Assembly (NCBI GenBank): GCA_015521195.1
Contig: WAOO01000127.1
Location: forward strand, 1 to 39,275
Reading direction: 5' to 3'
DNA length: 39,275 nucleotides
DNA from: Pyrolobus sp.
Lineage (GTDB): Archaea; Thermoproteota; Thermoprotei_A; Sulfolobales; Pyrodictiaceae
The number at the start of each line of letters is the position of its first letter. Within the stretch, counting starts at the first letter, position 1. Of the stretch, positions 14,013-22,596 are shown piece after piece. Made by a program: the position numbers and the translations under genes. Under the pieces are notes generated by a model. It was not told the DNA's origin. It did no database searches and saw only the letters and a program-made list of their open reading frames with translations.

Positions 14013-14849
14013 GTGGTGCGGCGCCGTTCAAGACGTTCCTCTAGGACATCCTCTAATGTCAAGTCTGCGTCGAGAAGTTCAAAACAACGTACTTCTTCGA
14101 CGCGTAGAGTTTCACTGAAACCTTTAGGAAGGTCTTATGTGACGGATGCACTTGTCGAGGCTATAGCGGCTGAGATAGTCGATAGGCTTGCGCTAGAAGA
14201 TATAGGTATCAGTGCAGCTGAGATAGTTGATGTTATAAGGCCTATTGTCGAAAGCATAGCGGACCAGTATTCTAGTAGGCCGAGTAAGGAGCAGATACTG
14301 AATAGAATATTGCGTCATCAGGATAAATTACTAGAGATTATTGCTGCCTATCTGCTAGAAACCCGAGAGGAGATTAACGAAATGCAACTTGAGTTTGTAG
14401 TGTACAACTCGTCCCCCCAGGTAGTTGCTAGATATATTCAACGCCTCTATGAGCTGGCGAAGAGGCTTGGACGTGAAGACCTAATTGAGATTTTAAGATC
14501 GAAGTGGTTGGAATCGGGATACGCGACACCATATCAGTGCCCGGTATGCGGCTTTTACGCCCTGACGCCGGAGTTCACCTGTATAGTCTGTGGCGCTGAG
14601 GTCGACGAAGACGACTATAAGGAGTTCATAGGTTTCAATGAGCTTCTAAGCCAGTTTGCTAGCGAAAGCAGCGTCGAAGATATTATGGATGTTCTTGCGG
14701 AAAAGAGGATAGCCTATGACGGCTCGAGACTACTGCCTCCTTCTAAAGCATCACGTAATATGATGTTCTTTAAGCTTGACGAGAAGGAGATTAAGGCCCT
14801 CGAAGAAACTCTGGCACGTAAAAAGGGTGCCATGCGGCATGGTGTATGA
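14013..14849 (+). CDS. Hypothetical protein with Arg/Ser-rich basic N-tail and C-terminal zinc ribbon
   Basis: 278 aa; MVRRRSRRSSRTSSNVKSASRSSKQRTSSTRRVS...YQCPVCGFYALTPEFTCIVCGAEVDEDD (two CxxC). Confidence 0.75.
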   Translation: MVRRRSRRSSRTSSNVKSASRSSKQRTSSTRRVSLKPLGRSYVTDALVEAIAAEIVDRLALEDIGISAAEIVDVIRPIVESIADQYSSRPSKEQILNRILRHQDKLLEIIAAYLLETREEINEMQLEFVVYNSSPQVVARYIQRLYELAKRLGREDLIEILRSKWLESGYATPYQCPVCGFYALTPEFTCIVCGAEVDEDDYKEFIGFNELLSQFASESSVEDIMDVLAEKRIAYDGSRLLPPSKASRNMMFFKLDEKEIKALEETLARKKGAMRHGV

Positions 14850-15255
14850 TGTGAAAAGGGGCGGGAGTAGGTCCGTTGAAAGGATTATTAAGACGAATAA
14901 CGCGGTGCTTGTAATCGTATATGATTCACGTAGTAACGAGAGGAAGTATATCCGTATGTTGACCGAGAATATTGCACCTGCCTTTGAACCTGAAGTTCCG
15001 GTGCTACGCATAGATCTCAGCGAACTGAATGAGGATGAGGTGCGCGAGTTGCTACGCATTCTGGAGATACGGAAGGTCGATGTATTACCGCTTCTTAGGC
15101 TCTACTATCAGGGTAAACCGGTTTGGAATCAATACGGGCTGTTCTACGATTATAGCGTTGATAGAGAGGCGTTGAGGCAGGGCCTGTGGGTTTCTCTAGA
15201 AGCATGGGGGTTGACTCCACGGCAACTAGGCATTAGGTTGGCGAAAATGTATTAA
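14839..15255 (+). CDS. Hypothetical protein, possible cysteine-less thioredoxin-like fold
   Basis: 138 aa from ATG 14839, overlapping the upstream stop; NNAVLVIVYDSRSNERKYIRMLTENIAPAFEPEVPVLRIDLSELNEDEVRELLRILEIRKVDVLPLLRLYYQGKPVWNQYG resembles the Trx beta-alpha-beta order without CxxC. Confidence 0.65.
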   Translation: MVYDVKRGGSRSVERIIKTNNAVLVIVYDSRSNERKYIRMLTENIAPAFEPEVPVLRIDLSELNEDEVRELLRILEIRKVDVLPLLRLYYQGKPVWNQYGLFYDYSVDREALRQGLWVSLEAWGLTPRQLGIRLAKMY

Positions 15256-15258
15256 AAT

Positions 15259-16089
15259 TTAAGACAAGTGTTCGTTTCGCCGCGCGTATAGCCGGGTGTA
15301 GAGCTCCTTTAGCAGCTTCAGAGGGCTGTAGATATACTCGGGGCTCTTATGCTGCAATTTTAATATTTCTTTGTCTATTAGATTGCAGATTTCAAGATTT
15401 CTTAGCGATTTGTCAAAATATAGATATGCCAGTGTCGTGTAATCCTGAGACGTGTATGTCAAAGGTAGTACTATACACGCTTCTCTTTTACAAGTCTTGA
15501 TTTTGAGTATGGCCCGCGTTAACCCTATGAATGTTGCTCCGAGAAGCCACTGTGAAACGTAATCCGGCGTATAAGGTAAGAGTATGAGCCTGGCTGCACC
15601 ATCATTAGTGTTTAACACGGCTTCAAGCACATTGAGAAAGTGTTGAGCCCCCTCAACTAAGACATTGCCATATCCTTTTTCCTCTAAAACAACTAGCTCT
15701 AGGTGAAGAGTTGCATTATGAGCGTTTGTGATTTTATTCAAGTATTTTGAGGATAAATCTATATGTGTGTCTATCTTATTTTTGTTTTCTTTTTGTGTAA
15801 TTGGTTGAACTATGAGTAACTTTATGCGTCTAAACCTGTGTACTAAGGCTATCCGAGGTAGGTGCTTAGAAGCTAATAATATCAGTGCTAGGCTAAGGTG
15901 GGGGACGCAGGTGTCATACACTACCTCTAGTGTATGGTACTCGTGCAGCCTATCTAGTGTGGCTTCTCTCAATGTCCTTCTAAACGCCTTTAGAAGGCTG
16001 CGCTGAAGGCATTCTAGGCATAATTTTTCGCCGGAATCCATGCGGTAGTATATTGCTTTTCGTCTCCGACATCTGCTGCAGGATGGTAT
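15259..16089 (-). CDS. TtuA/Ncs6-like protein with N-terminal zinc knuckle and degenerate (absent) PP-loop
   Basis: IPSCSRCRRRKAIYYRMDSGEKLCLECLQRSLLKAFRRTLREATL resembles the N-terminus of TtuA/Ncs6 tRNA thiolases; the expected SGGxDS is replaced by VVYDTCVPHLSLALILLA. No ATG/GTG/TTG between 16212 and 16042; ATA at 16089 proposed as start. Confidence 0.6.
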   Translation of the reverse strand: MPSCSRCRRRKAIYYRMDSGEKLCLECLQRSLLKAFRRTLREATLDRLHEYHTLEVVYDTCVPHLSLALILLASKHLPRIALVHRFRRIKLLIVQPITQKENKNKIDTHIDLSSKYLNKITNAHNATLHLELVVLEEKGYGNVLVEGAQHFLNVLEAVLNTNDGAARLILLPYTPDYVSQWLLGATFIGLTRAILKIKTCKREACIVLPLTYTSQDYTTLAYLYFDKSLRNLEICNLIDKEILKLQHKSPEYIYSPLKLLKELYTRLYARRNEHLS

Positions 16090-16118
16090 TGCGTGCTTAC
16101 AGAGTGCCCCGGGTAATG

Positions 16119-16126
16119 TTTTTATA
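16119..16126. promoter_or_regulatory. Candidate TATA element shared by the divergent thermosome and TtuA-like genes
   Basis: tttttata (+) / tataaaaa (-) in the 85-bp divergent spacer; about 33 nt to the proposed ATA start on the minus strand and about 50 nt to the thermosome ATG, which has an SD. Confidence 0.45.
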
Positions 16127-16174
16127 GAAGTGTATCCGTCCTTCCTACGTGGAAGGCTTGGAGGGTGACGAGAG

Positions 16175-17878
16175 ATGGCCCGTGCGGTTGGCCCCGCGGA
16201 GCCTACGGGCATACCAGTGTTGGTGCTCAAAGAGGGCACCCAGAGGACGTACGGCCGTGACGCGCTAAGAATGAACATAATGGCTGTACGCGCTATTGCA
16301 GAGACGCTTAGGACCACCTACGGACCCAAGGGTATGGACAAGATGCTTGTTGACAGTCTCGGCGAGATAACCATAACCAATGATGGTGCGACTATCCTCG
16401 ATAAGATGGACATACAGCATCCGGCTGCAAAGATGGTTGTCCAGATTGCCAAGGGTCAGGATGAGGAGGTTGGCGACGGTACAAAGACTGCGGTGATATT
16501 TGCGGGTGAGCTTCTAAGGAACGCCGAGGAGCTGCTCGACAAGGATATACACCCGACAATCATTGTCAGCGGCTATAAGAAAGCTATGGAGGCCGCCATA
16601 AACAAGCTTTATGAGATCGCAGAGCCCATCGACATCAACAATGATGAGATCCTGAAGAAAATCGCTATGACCAGCCTTACCAGCAAAGCCGTCCATGGTG
16701 CAAGGGAGTATCTTGCCGAGATTGCGGTCAAGGCGGTTAAGCAGATTGCGGAGAAGAGAGGCGACAAGTGGTACATCGATCTAGACACGATTCAGATTAT
16801 AAAGAAGCATGGTGGAAGCCTGCGTGACAGCCAGCTCATCAATGGCGTAGTAATCGACAAGGAGGTTGTGCACCCAGCGATGCCAAAGAGGGTTGAGAAC
16901 GCGTTCATCGTGCTGCTCGACGCGCCGCTGGAGGTCGAGAAGCCTGAGATAGACGCGGAGATCAGGATTAACGACCCTGCGTTGCTCAAGAAGTTCCTCG
17001 AGGAGGAAGAGAGGATACTCGAAGAGATGGTTAACAAGATCTATGAGGTTGCTAAGCAGAGGATTGAGAGGGAGGGCTACGAGCTAGGCAAGAACGCCGG
17101 TATAGTCGTCTTCTGCCAGAAGGGTATTGATGAGGTTGCGCAGCACTTCCTGGCCAAGAAGGGCATCATGGCCGTTAGGAGGGTGAAGAGGAGCGACATG
17201 GAGAAGCTGGCGCGTGCGACTGGCGCAAGGATAGTGAGCAACATTGATGACCTGACGCCGGACGACCTGGGCTTCGCAGGGCTCGTCGAGGAGCGTAAGG
17301 TCGGCGAAGACAAGATGGTGTTCGTCGAGAAGTGCAAGAACCCAAGGTCTGTGACGATCCTGCTGCGCGGCGGCCTTGAGAGGCTTGTTGACGAGGCCGA
17401 GCGTAGCATTAGGGACGCGCTAAGCGCCGTCGCCGATGCAATAAGGGACGGTAAGATTGTTGCTGGCGGAGGAGCTGTTGAGGTCGAGCTTGCCAAGTAC
17501 CTGCGCGAGCTTGCGCCAAAGATTGGCGGCAAGGAGCAGCTAGCTGTCGAGGCGTTCGCGAAAGCCCTAGAGGCCCTGCCGATGGCGCTGGCTGAAAACG
17601 CGGGTCTCGACCCAATCGAGATAATCATGAAGCTACGTGCGGCGCATGAGAAGCCCGATGGCAAGTGGTATGGTATCGATGTGTTCACAGGTGACATCAA
17701 GAACATGATGGAGCTGGGTGTCATAGAGCCAGTAAGCGTCAAGGCTAACGCCATCAAGGCAGGCACTGAGGCAGCAACAATGATACTGAGGATTGATGAT
17801 GTGATTGCTGCGGCCAGGAAGGAGGAGGAAGAGGAGAAGAAGGGAGAGGAGAAGAAAGAAGAGGAGGAAGAGAAGTAG
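16175..17878 (+). CDS. Thermosome (group II chaperonin) subunit
   Basis: [90 protein letters not shown]...[14 protein letters not shown]; acidic C-tail; SD-like ggagggtg. Confidence 0.98.
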   Translation: MARAVGPAEPTGIPVLVLKEGTQRTYGRDALRMNIMAVRAIAETLRTTYGPKGMDKMLVDSLGEITITNDGATILDKMDIQHPAAKMVVQIAKGQDEEVGDGTKTAVIFAGELLRNAEELLDKDIHPTIIVSGYKKAMEAAINKLYEIAEPIDINNDEILKKIAMTSLTSKAVHGAREYLAEIAVKAVKQIAEKRGDKWYIDLDTIQIIKKHGGSLRDSQLINGVVIDKEVVHPAMPKRVENAFIVLLDAPLEVEKPEIDAEIRINDPALLKKFLEEEERILEEMVNKIYEVAKQRIEREGYELGKNAGIVVFCQKGIDEVAQHFLAKKGIMAVRRVKRSDMEKLARATGARIVSNIDDLTPDDLGFAGLVEERKVGEDKMVFVEKCKNPRSVTILLRGGLERLVDEAERSIRDALSAVADAIRDGKIVAGGGAVEVELAKYLRELAPKIGGKEQLAVEAFAKALEALPMALAENAGLDPIEIIMKLRAAHEKPDGKWYGIDVFTGDIKNMMELGVIEPVSVKANAIKAGTEAATMILRIDDVIAAARKEEEEEKKGEEKKEEEEEK

Positions 17879-17932
17879 ATGCACTCGTTTTAGCCTCTAT
17901 TCTTCCCCTATGCTGCTTTTTGGGAGACCAGG

Positions 17933-18535
17933 GTGGCGTTTATACTCGTTGTTGCTGGCGTACCGGGTGTCGGTAAGAGTACCCTTGCTTCTAGGCTAGT
18001 TAGGGCGCTTAACCTGCGGTATACGGGTATAGCTGAAACCGCCTTAGAGGAGGGTGCATGGAGCCAATATGACCCTAAACGTAGAACGTTTTATATCGAG
18101 TTTGAAAAGACGGCCCTAGCGTTAAGAAGACGTGCTAGGCGTTATGCAAGGTTGCTTATCGAAGCCACCGAGGTTGTAACCGTCTGGGAGGCGGGTCTAG
18201 AGCCTATAGCGATGATAATCCTTCGTTCTAATCCTATTGTGCTGTATGAGCGTCTAAAGCGTCGTGAATGGCCCTTAGTCAAGCTCGTTGAGAACATTGA
18301 GGCGGAGTTCATCGGCGTGGTTGCTAGGCAGGCTATAGACCTTTTTGGCGAAAAGCGTGTATGTGAAATTGATACTAGCAAGCGTTCACCGTCGGAGGTT
18401 CTGGGTGCGGCTTTAAAGTTCTTAAAAGAGTTTGACCCGAGCAGCTGCGATAGAATAGACTGGACGCTTGACGATATGGCTTCAGATTTCGTCTTGAAGC
18501 TTGCTAGCAAGCTCGGCTACCGGGATGTATGCTAG
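17933..18535 (+). CDS. AK6/Fap7-like adenylate kinase/NTPase
   Basis: MAFILVVAGVPGVGKSTLASRLVRALNLRYTGIAETALEEG...VLYERLKRREWPLVKLVENIEAEFIGVVARQAIDLFG; GTG start. Confidence 0.8.
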   Translation: MAFILVVAGVPGVGKSTLASRLVRALNLRYTGIAETALEEGAWSQYDPKRRTFYIEFEKTALALRRRARRYARLLIEATEVVTVWEAGLEPIAMIILRSNPIVLYERLKRREWPLVKLVENIEAEFIGVVARQAIDLFGEKRVCEIDTSKRSPSEVLGAALKFLKEFDPSSCDRIDWTLDDMASDFVLKLASKLGYRDVC

Positions 18536-20038
18536 CTGCGGCGTTTCTAGCTGGGGTGTGTCGATTATAGCGTGTCCTACAGGTAGTCTAGAGAGTTTGA
18601 CGCGCAGTTCTTGCGGTATGCTCATGCTTCTTGATACTACAGCTATATCCTGGGCGCTTTTCAGTGTGTGAACAATCCTTATGTTCGTGTTTTTCAAGAC
18701 GCTGGGGTGGAGCGATGAGGGCGATTGTGTAACGATTATCAATCCAAGTTTTCGCTTACGTGCCTCTGCCAATATGGATGGTATCGTCCTAGTATCGTTT
18801 GAGGCTATGTTGTGAGCCTCCTCGATAACAACGATTGTGTTCAGCGTTGTATTCCTGCTTAACGCTGTATAGTATAGGAATGCGAGGAACATTTTCACGT
18901 ATACCCTGCGCAGTGGCATCAGAAGTATCCTGTCCACCCTTACGACGGTTATCCCTCTTTCACTCATCTTCATGAGGGTGCCTTTAACACTGAAGTACTT
19001 CCTGCCTTCTCCGGTTACAAGACTCCTCAACCTGCGTTCAAGAGCAGCTCGTATTTCGAGCTCAGCGCGCGAAGGTACAGCCTGCTGCACCTCAACCGTT
19101 GCTAGAAGCGCGTCTGTGAATTCTTCAAGCTCATTCGGTATCACGTCTCTCCTCTTCATCGACTTTAACGCTTGATAGAGAAGCATCGACTGGTGGCGTG
19201 TGAGGTCAAAAGCATCTTCTAGCACGTTGACAGTTATCTCTATGTCGAGATTATCGGGTATAATCGGGAGGGGCGGGGGGTCGAGCTCTTGGTATTCTGC
19301 ACCTATCTTCTTAAGGTTTGAGGGGTATTCGCCATGCCAGTCAAACACTATTACGTTCACGTGTCTGCCAAGCTGTGATATTATAAAGGTTGTCGTAGTT
19401 GTCTTACCGGAGCCTGTTGTGCCAAAGACTCCCGTATGCCTCCAGAATTCATCGACGCTTGCATATATTGGTCGTCTATCCTCTATGCGCTTGCCTATGA
19501 GTATCTCGCCTCTTGTTACAACCTGGTCCTGTCCTAGCTCTACACCGGGCAGCAGGTTTGAAGGGATAATTGTATCGCCCCTCCCGCCCTTCAGGACGGT
19601 TTCCAGGTTTCCGCTATGCACACGGATATCGGCTTCGGGGAATAGGCCTTCCAGCAGCTTCTCCAGCTTATCGTCGGGGGGCAGTATCACGTACAGATTG
19701 CAGCCGGTTCTCGAACACGTAGAGGCTATTGTTGCGAAACCGTGGCTGAACCCTATGCTCCTCACAAGCTCTGATAGGAGCCTGAGGCGTGTCTCTATGA
19801 CTCTCTTAGGCGCGTCGCTAATCCTTATCTCGAAAATCTTGTAGTCAGACTGCCTTTTTATAAGTCTAGGGATGGTTGCAGCTGCTGCCGCCGCTCCAGC
19901 CATAATTGCCAATGGTGCAGTGCTCAGCGTAATGTGTAACGATGTAGGTGAAAGAGAGGCTGTCAGCAGGGTCAGTCCTGCCGCCGCTCCTGCTAGAGGG
20001 AGCATCATCGACATTCGCGGCTTGGAGCTGCTGGCCAT
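18482..20038 (-). CDS. HerA/VirB4-superfamily ATPase with predicted N-terminal TM segments (candidate CedB-like)
   Basis: HTGVFGTTGSGKTTTTTFIISQLGRHVNVIVFDWHGEYPSNL, NTIVVIEEAHNIASNDTRTIPSILAEARKRKLGLIIVTQSPSSLHPSVLKNTNIRIVH; hydrophobic N-terminus MMLPLAGAAAGLTLLTASLSP...TAPLAIMAGAAAAAATIPRLIKR. Confidence 0.85.
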   Translation of the reverse strand: MASSSKPRMSMMLPLAGAAAGLTLLTASLSPTSLHITLSTAPLAIMAGAAAAAATIPRLIKRQSDYKIFEIRISDAPKRVIETRLRLLSELVRSIGFSHGFATIASTCSRTGCNLYVILPPDDKLEKLLEGLFPEADIRVHSGNLETVLKGGRGDTIIPSNLLPGVELGQDQVVTRGEILIGKRIEDRRPIYASVDEFWRHTGVFGTTGSGKTTTTTFIISQLGRHVNVIVFDWHGEYPSNLKKIGAEYQELDPPPLPIIPDNLDIEITVNVLEDAFDLTRHQSMLLYQALKSMKRRDVIPNELEEFTDALLATVEVQQAVPSRAELEIRAALERRLRSLVTGEGRKYFSVKGTLMKMSERGITVVRVDRILLMPLRRVYVKMFLAFLYYTALSRNTTLNTIVVIEEAHNIASNDTRTIPSILAEARKRKLGLIIVTQSPSSLHPSVLKNTNIRIVHTLKSAQDIAVVSRSMSIPQELRVKLSRLPVGHAIIDTPQLETPQLAYIPVAELASKLQDEI

Positions 20039-20101
20039 GTACCCCCATATGCCCTGCCAAAAGGAAAACGTGGAGAGAGTGTAGCGAATATGGGCGAACT
20101 G

Positions 20102-20488
20102 CTAGTCGAGGGGGGCTACTCGCACGTACACTTTTTCAGTCGGTGTTAATGGCAGGGGTTCATCCTCATACAACACTACTAGTAGGCCTCCAATAGAGAG
20201 TATGTGTATCCACTGCTTCTCTTCACTGGGGTCCAATCCCTCATTCCTCTTAATGCTGACCACCGTTGCCCTCCCCACGAAGTCGATGCCGTCGCGGTAG
20301 TCTGGTATGCTCTTGGACAGCTGAAACTCTACCTTCTGGCCTTCGCGTAGCACGAAAAGCTCTTTATGAAGGTCCATTTTCACGACGTGCTTACCGTCCT
20401 CCGAGATTATCCTGCCAAGCAATATCTCTGGGATATTCTCCTGCGTTACGCTGTCGACGCGCCCCCTGAATCTTAGAACCTCGGCCAC
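20102..20488 (-). CDS. rpoG: Archaeal RNA polymerase subunit G (Rpb8 homolog)
   Basis: VKMDLHKELFVLREGQKVEFQLSKSIPDYRDGIDFVGRATVVSIKRN...WIHILSIGGLLVVLYEDEPLPLTPTEKVYVRV fits the crenarchaeal Rpb8/RpoG pattern; GTG 20488 gives a 128 aa protein. Confidence 0.78.
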   Translation of the reverse strand: MAEVLRFRGRVDSVTQENIPEILLGRIISEDGKHVVKMDLHKELFVLREGQKVEFQLSKSIPDYRDGIDFVGRATVVSIKRNEGLDPSEEKQWIHILSIGGLLVVLYEDEPLPLTPTEKVYVRVAPLD

Positions 20489-20555
20489 TCTATACACCGG
20501 GCATATCGCGGCTGTATATAGGCCGTTTAAACCTGAACCTCCCGGGTGGCTAACG

Positions 20556-22157
20556 CTGCCAGAGGTAGGCACGTTCGAGGTCAAAGATAAGGACCTTGCA
20601 GGTAGGATAGGAAAGCTATACACTCCTCACGGTGTTCTCGAGACGCCGGCGTTACTCCCGGTCATAGACTTGGCGAGACAGGCGCCCTCCGTAGACGAGA
20701 TAGCGAAGCTCGGCTTCCAGGCAGTGATAACAAACGCCTACCTGATATGGAGGCGTTGGCGGGATGAGGCCCTCGAGAAAGGTGTGCACGGTCTGCTTGG
20801 CTTCGAAGGGATAGTGATGACCGATTCGGGTGCATACCAGCTGCTACGCTACGGCCACGTCGATGTATCACCCGACGATATCGTAGAGTTTCAGAAGCGG
20901 ATTGGAAGCGACATAGCGGTCATCCTAGATGTCCCTACGGGCACCGCAGGAGGCTATGCAGAGGCTAAGAGGAATGTGCTCGAGACGCTTAGAAGGGCGA
21001 GAGAGGCGCTGCGCCTAATAAAAGGCGATCGCCGAGTCTGGACTCTACCTGTACAGGGAGGCCCCTACATCGACCTCGTTAGATTATCCGCGGGCGAGTC
21101 TGCAAAACTCTCCGATTACTACAGATTATACGCGATAGGCTCGCCTACCACGCTGCTAGAGAGGTATTCGTATGCAGAGCTCGTGAGAATAGTAGCTGAG
21201 GCTAAACTAAGGCTCCCCCTATCCCATCCGGTGCACTTGTTCGGCGCAGGACACCCGATGATGATACCTTTCGCCGTAGCCCTTGGCGTGGACATGTTCG
21301 ACTCTGCATCCTACATACTCTATGCTCGCGACAACCGATACATGACTCCATCGGGGACCTATCGCCTCGAAGACATGGAGTACTTTCCATGCAGCTGCCC
21401 AGTATGCACCAAGTATACACCCAAGGAGCTCATGGAGCTGCCTGTCCATGAGCGTGTAAGGTTGCTCGCCCTTCACAACCTATACGTGCTACGGGAGGAG
21501 ATAAACCGCGTAAAGCTTGCAATAAGAGAGGGGAGGCTTTGGGAACTGTTAGTTGAGCGGGCTCATGCACACCCGTCTCTTAAGCGTGCGTTAAAAGTTG
21601 TAATAGAGTATTCCGGCTACATTGAGAAGCTGGACCCGCGTGTAAAAGGCGGTGAGGTGCACGGCCTCTTCTTCTACGGTATACCCGAGGAGCTCGAAAG
21701 GCCCGAGGTGAGAAGGCATCACGAGCGTGTAGTGTCATGGTATAAGAGGCCGGGGGGCAAAGAGACGCTCATACTCATGCCTATAGATGTTGACGTGAAG
21801 CCTTTCACGTCTTCAACCCTCTATAAGCAGTTAAAGAAGAGCAACAGCGCGGCTCACATCGTCGGGTACGTGCCACCCCTAGGGCCCATACCCGAGGAGC
21901 TTGCAGAGACGTACCCTCTCTCGCAGTTCGAAGCGCCGCGAGACTTTACAAGCGAGGTTATAGAGGCTACAGCGAAGGTCATAGCAGAGTATATTGAGAA
22001 GCAGGGTTACAAGACCATAACAGTCTACTATGATAAAGGCGATTGGAGTGAACGCCTAACCCGCATCCTAGTAGAGCTGCTAAAGGGTAAGCGGATAGAG
22101 CTGCGCCAGGTGGGTGGCGAAGATGAAGCTGCGGAGGGCAACGAGGGAAGAGATTGA
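20556..22157 (+). CDS. tgtA: Archaeosine tRNA-guanine transglycosylase, catalytic part (split form)
   Basis: LPEVGTFEVKDKDLAGRIGKLYTPHGVLETPALLPVID...ITNAYLIWRRW...IVMTDSGAYQLLRYGHVDVSPDDIVEFQKRIGSDIAVILDVPT...VHLFGAGHPMMIPFAVALGVDMFDSASYILYARDNRYMT...FPCSCPVCTKYTP; conserved N-terminus requires start upstream of TTG 20670; CTG 20556 proposed. Confidence 0.92.
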   Translation: MPEVGTFEVKDKDLAGRIGKLYTPHGVLETPALLPVIDLARQAPSVDEIAKLGFQAVITNAYLIWRRWRDEALEKGVHGLLGFEGIVMTDSGAYQLLRYGHVDVSPDDIVEFQKRIGSDIAVILDVPTGTAGGYAEAKRNVLETLRRAREALRLIKGDRRVWTLPVQGGPYIDLVRLSAGESAKLSDYYRLYAIGSPTTLLERYSYAELVRIVAEAKLRLPLSHPVHLFGAGHPMMIPFAVALGVDMFDSASYILYARDNRYMTPSGTYRLEDMEYFPCSCPVCTKYTPKELMELPVHERVRLLALHNLYVLREEINRVKLAIREGRLWELLVERAHAHPSLKRALKVVIEYSGYIEKLDPRVKGGEVHGLFFYGIPEELERPEVRRHHERVVSWYKRPGGKETLILMPIDVDVKPFTSSTLYKQLKKSNSAAHIVGYVPPLGPIPEELAETYPLSQFEAPRDFTSEVIEATAKVIAEYIEKQGYKTITVYYDKGDWSERLTRILVELLKGKRIELRQVGGEDEAAEGNEGRD

Positions 22158-22596
22158 GAGGCTGAGGGCAATAGCCGATTACCAATTCGGCCCTAGCGCG
22201 GGTGAATGCCTAATACCGGATGGTGCAATAGTCGGAGTGTCCCCGAACACACTTAGGATAAGGGAGGTGTACGAGGCCGAAGGGAGGCTCATAGCCACCC
22301 TACGCGCACACGACTATCTATACTCGCTTAACATACTGGGCGCGCTAAAACTCCTCAAGTGTTTTGAAAAACCCGCCTTAAGGGCAGTGGTTGACCCCCA
22401 GAGGGTCGAGAAGGCTAAAAGTATTCCATCCCATGCCATCCTCGAGATAGACGAAAGGCTGAGGGCTGGCGACGAAGTGATAGTTGTCGATGCTGAGGAC
22501 AACCTACTCGGAGTGGGTAGATTGAGACTATCGCCTTTAGAGATAAAGGCGCGGGTCTACGGCGAAGCGATAAGGCTGCGTAAGAGGGTGAAGTAG
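22114..22596 (+). CDS. PUA-domain C-terminal partner of archaeosine TGT (TgtA2-like)
   Basis: IADYQFGPSAGECLIPDGAIVGVSPNTLRIREVYEAEGRLIATLRAHDYLYSLNILGALKLL...VDAEDNLLGVGRLRLSPLEI; matches the C2+PUA part of full-length TgtA; GTG 22114 or ATG 22123. Confidence 0.85.
   Translation: MAKMKLRRATREEIERLRAIADYQFGPSAGECLIPDGAIVGVSPNTLRIREVYEAEGRLIATLRAHDYLYSLNILGALKLLKCFEKPALRAVVDPQRVEKAKSIPSHAILEIDERLRAGDEVIVVDAEDNLLGVGRLRLSPLEIKARVYGEAIRLRKRVK

Noticed and set aside
16090-16317. N-terminal part of the 352-aa minus ORF overlapping the thermosome start
   Set aside because: Antisense to conserved thermosome N-terminus; no family similarity before the zinc knuckle.
17077-17766. 229-aa minus ORF inside the thermosome gene
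   Set aside because: Ser/Ala/Arg-rich shadow of a highly conserved gene.
19200-19844. 214-aa plus-strand ORF inside the HerA-like gene
   Set aside because: Ser/Pro-rich antisense translation of the ATPase; no domain.
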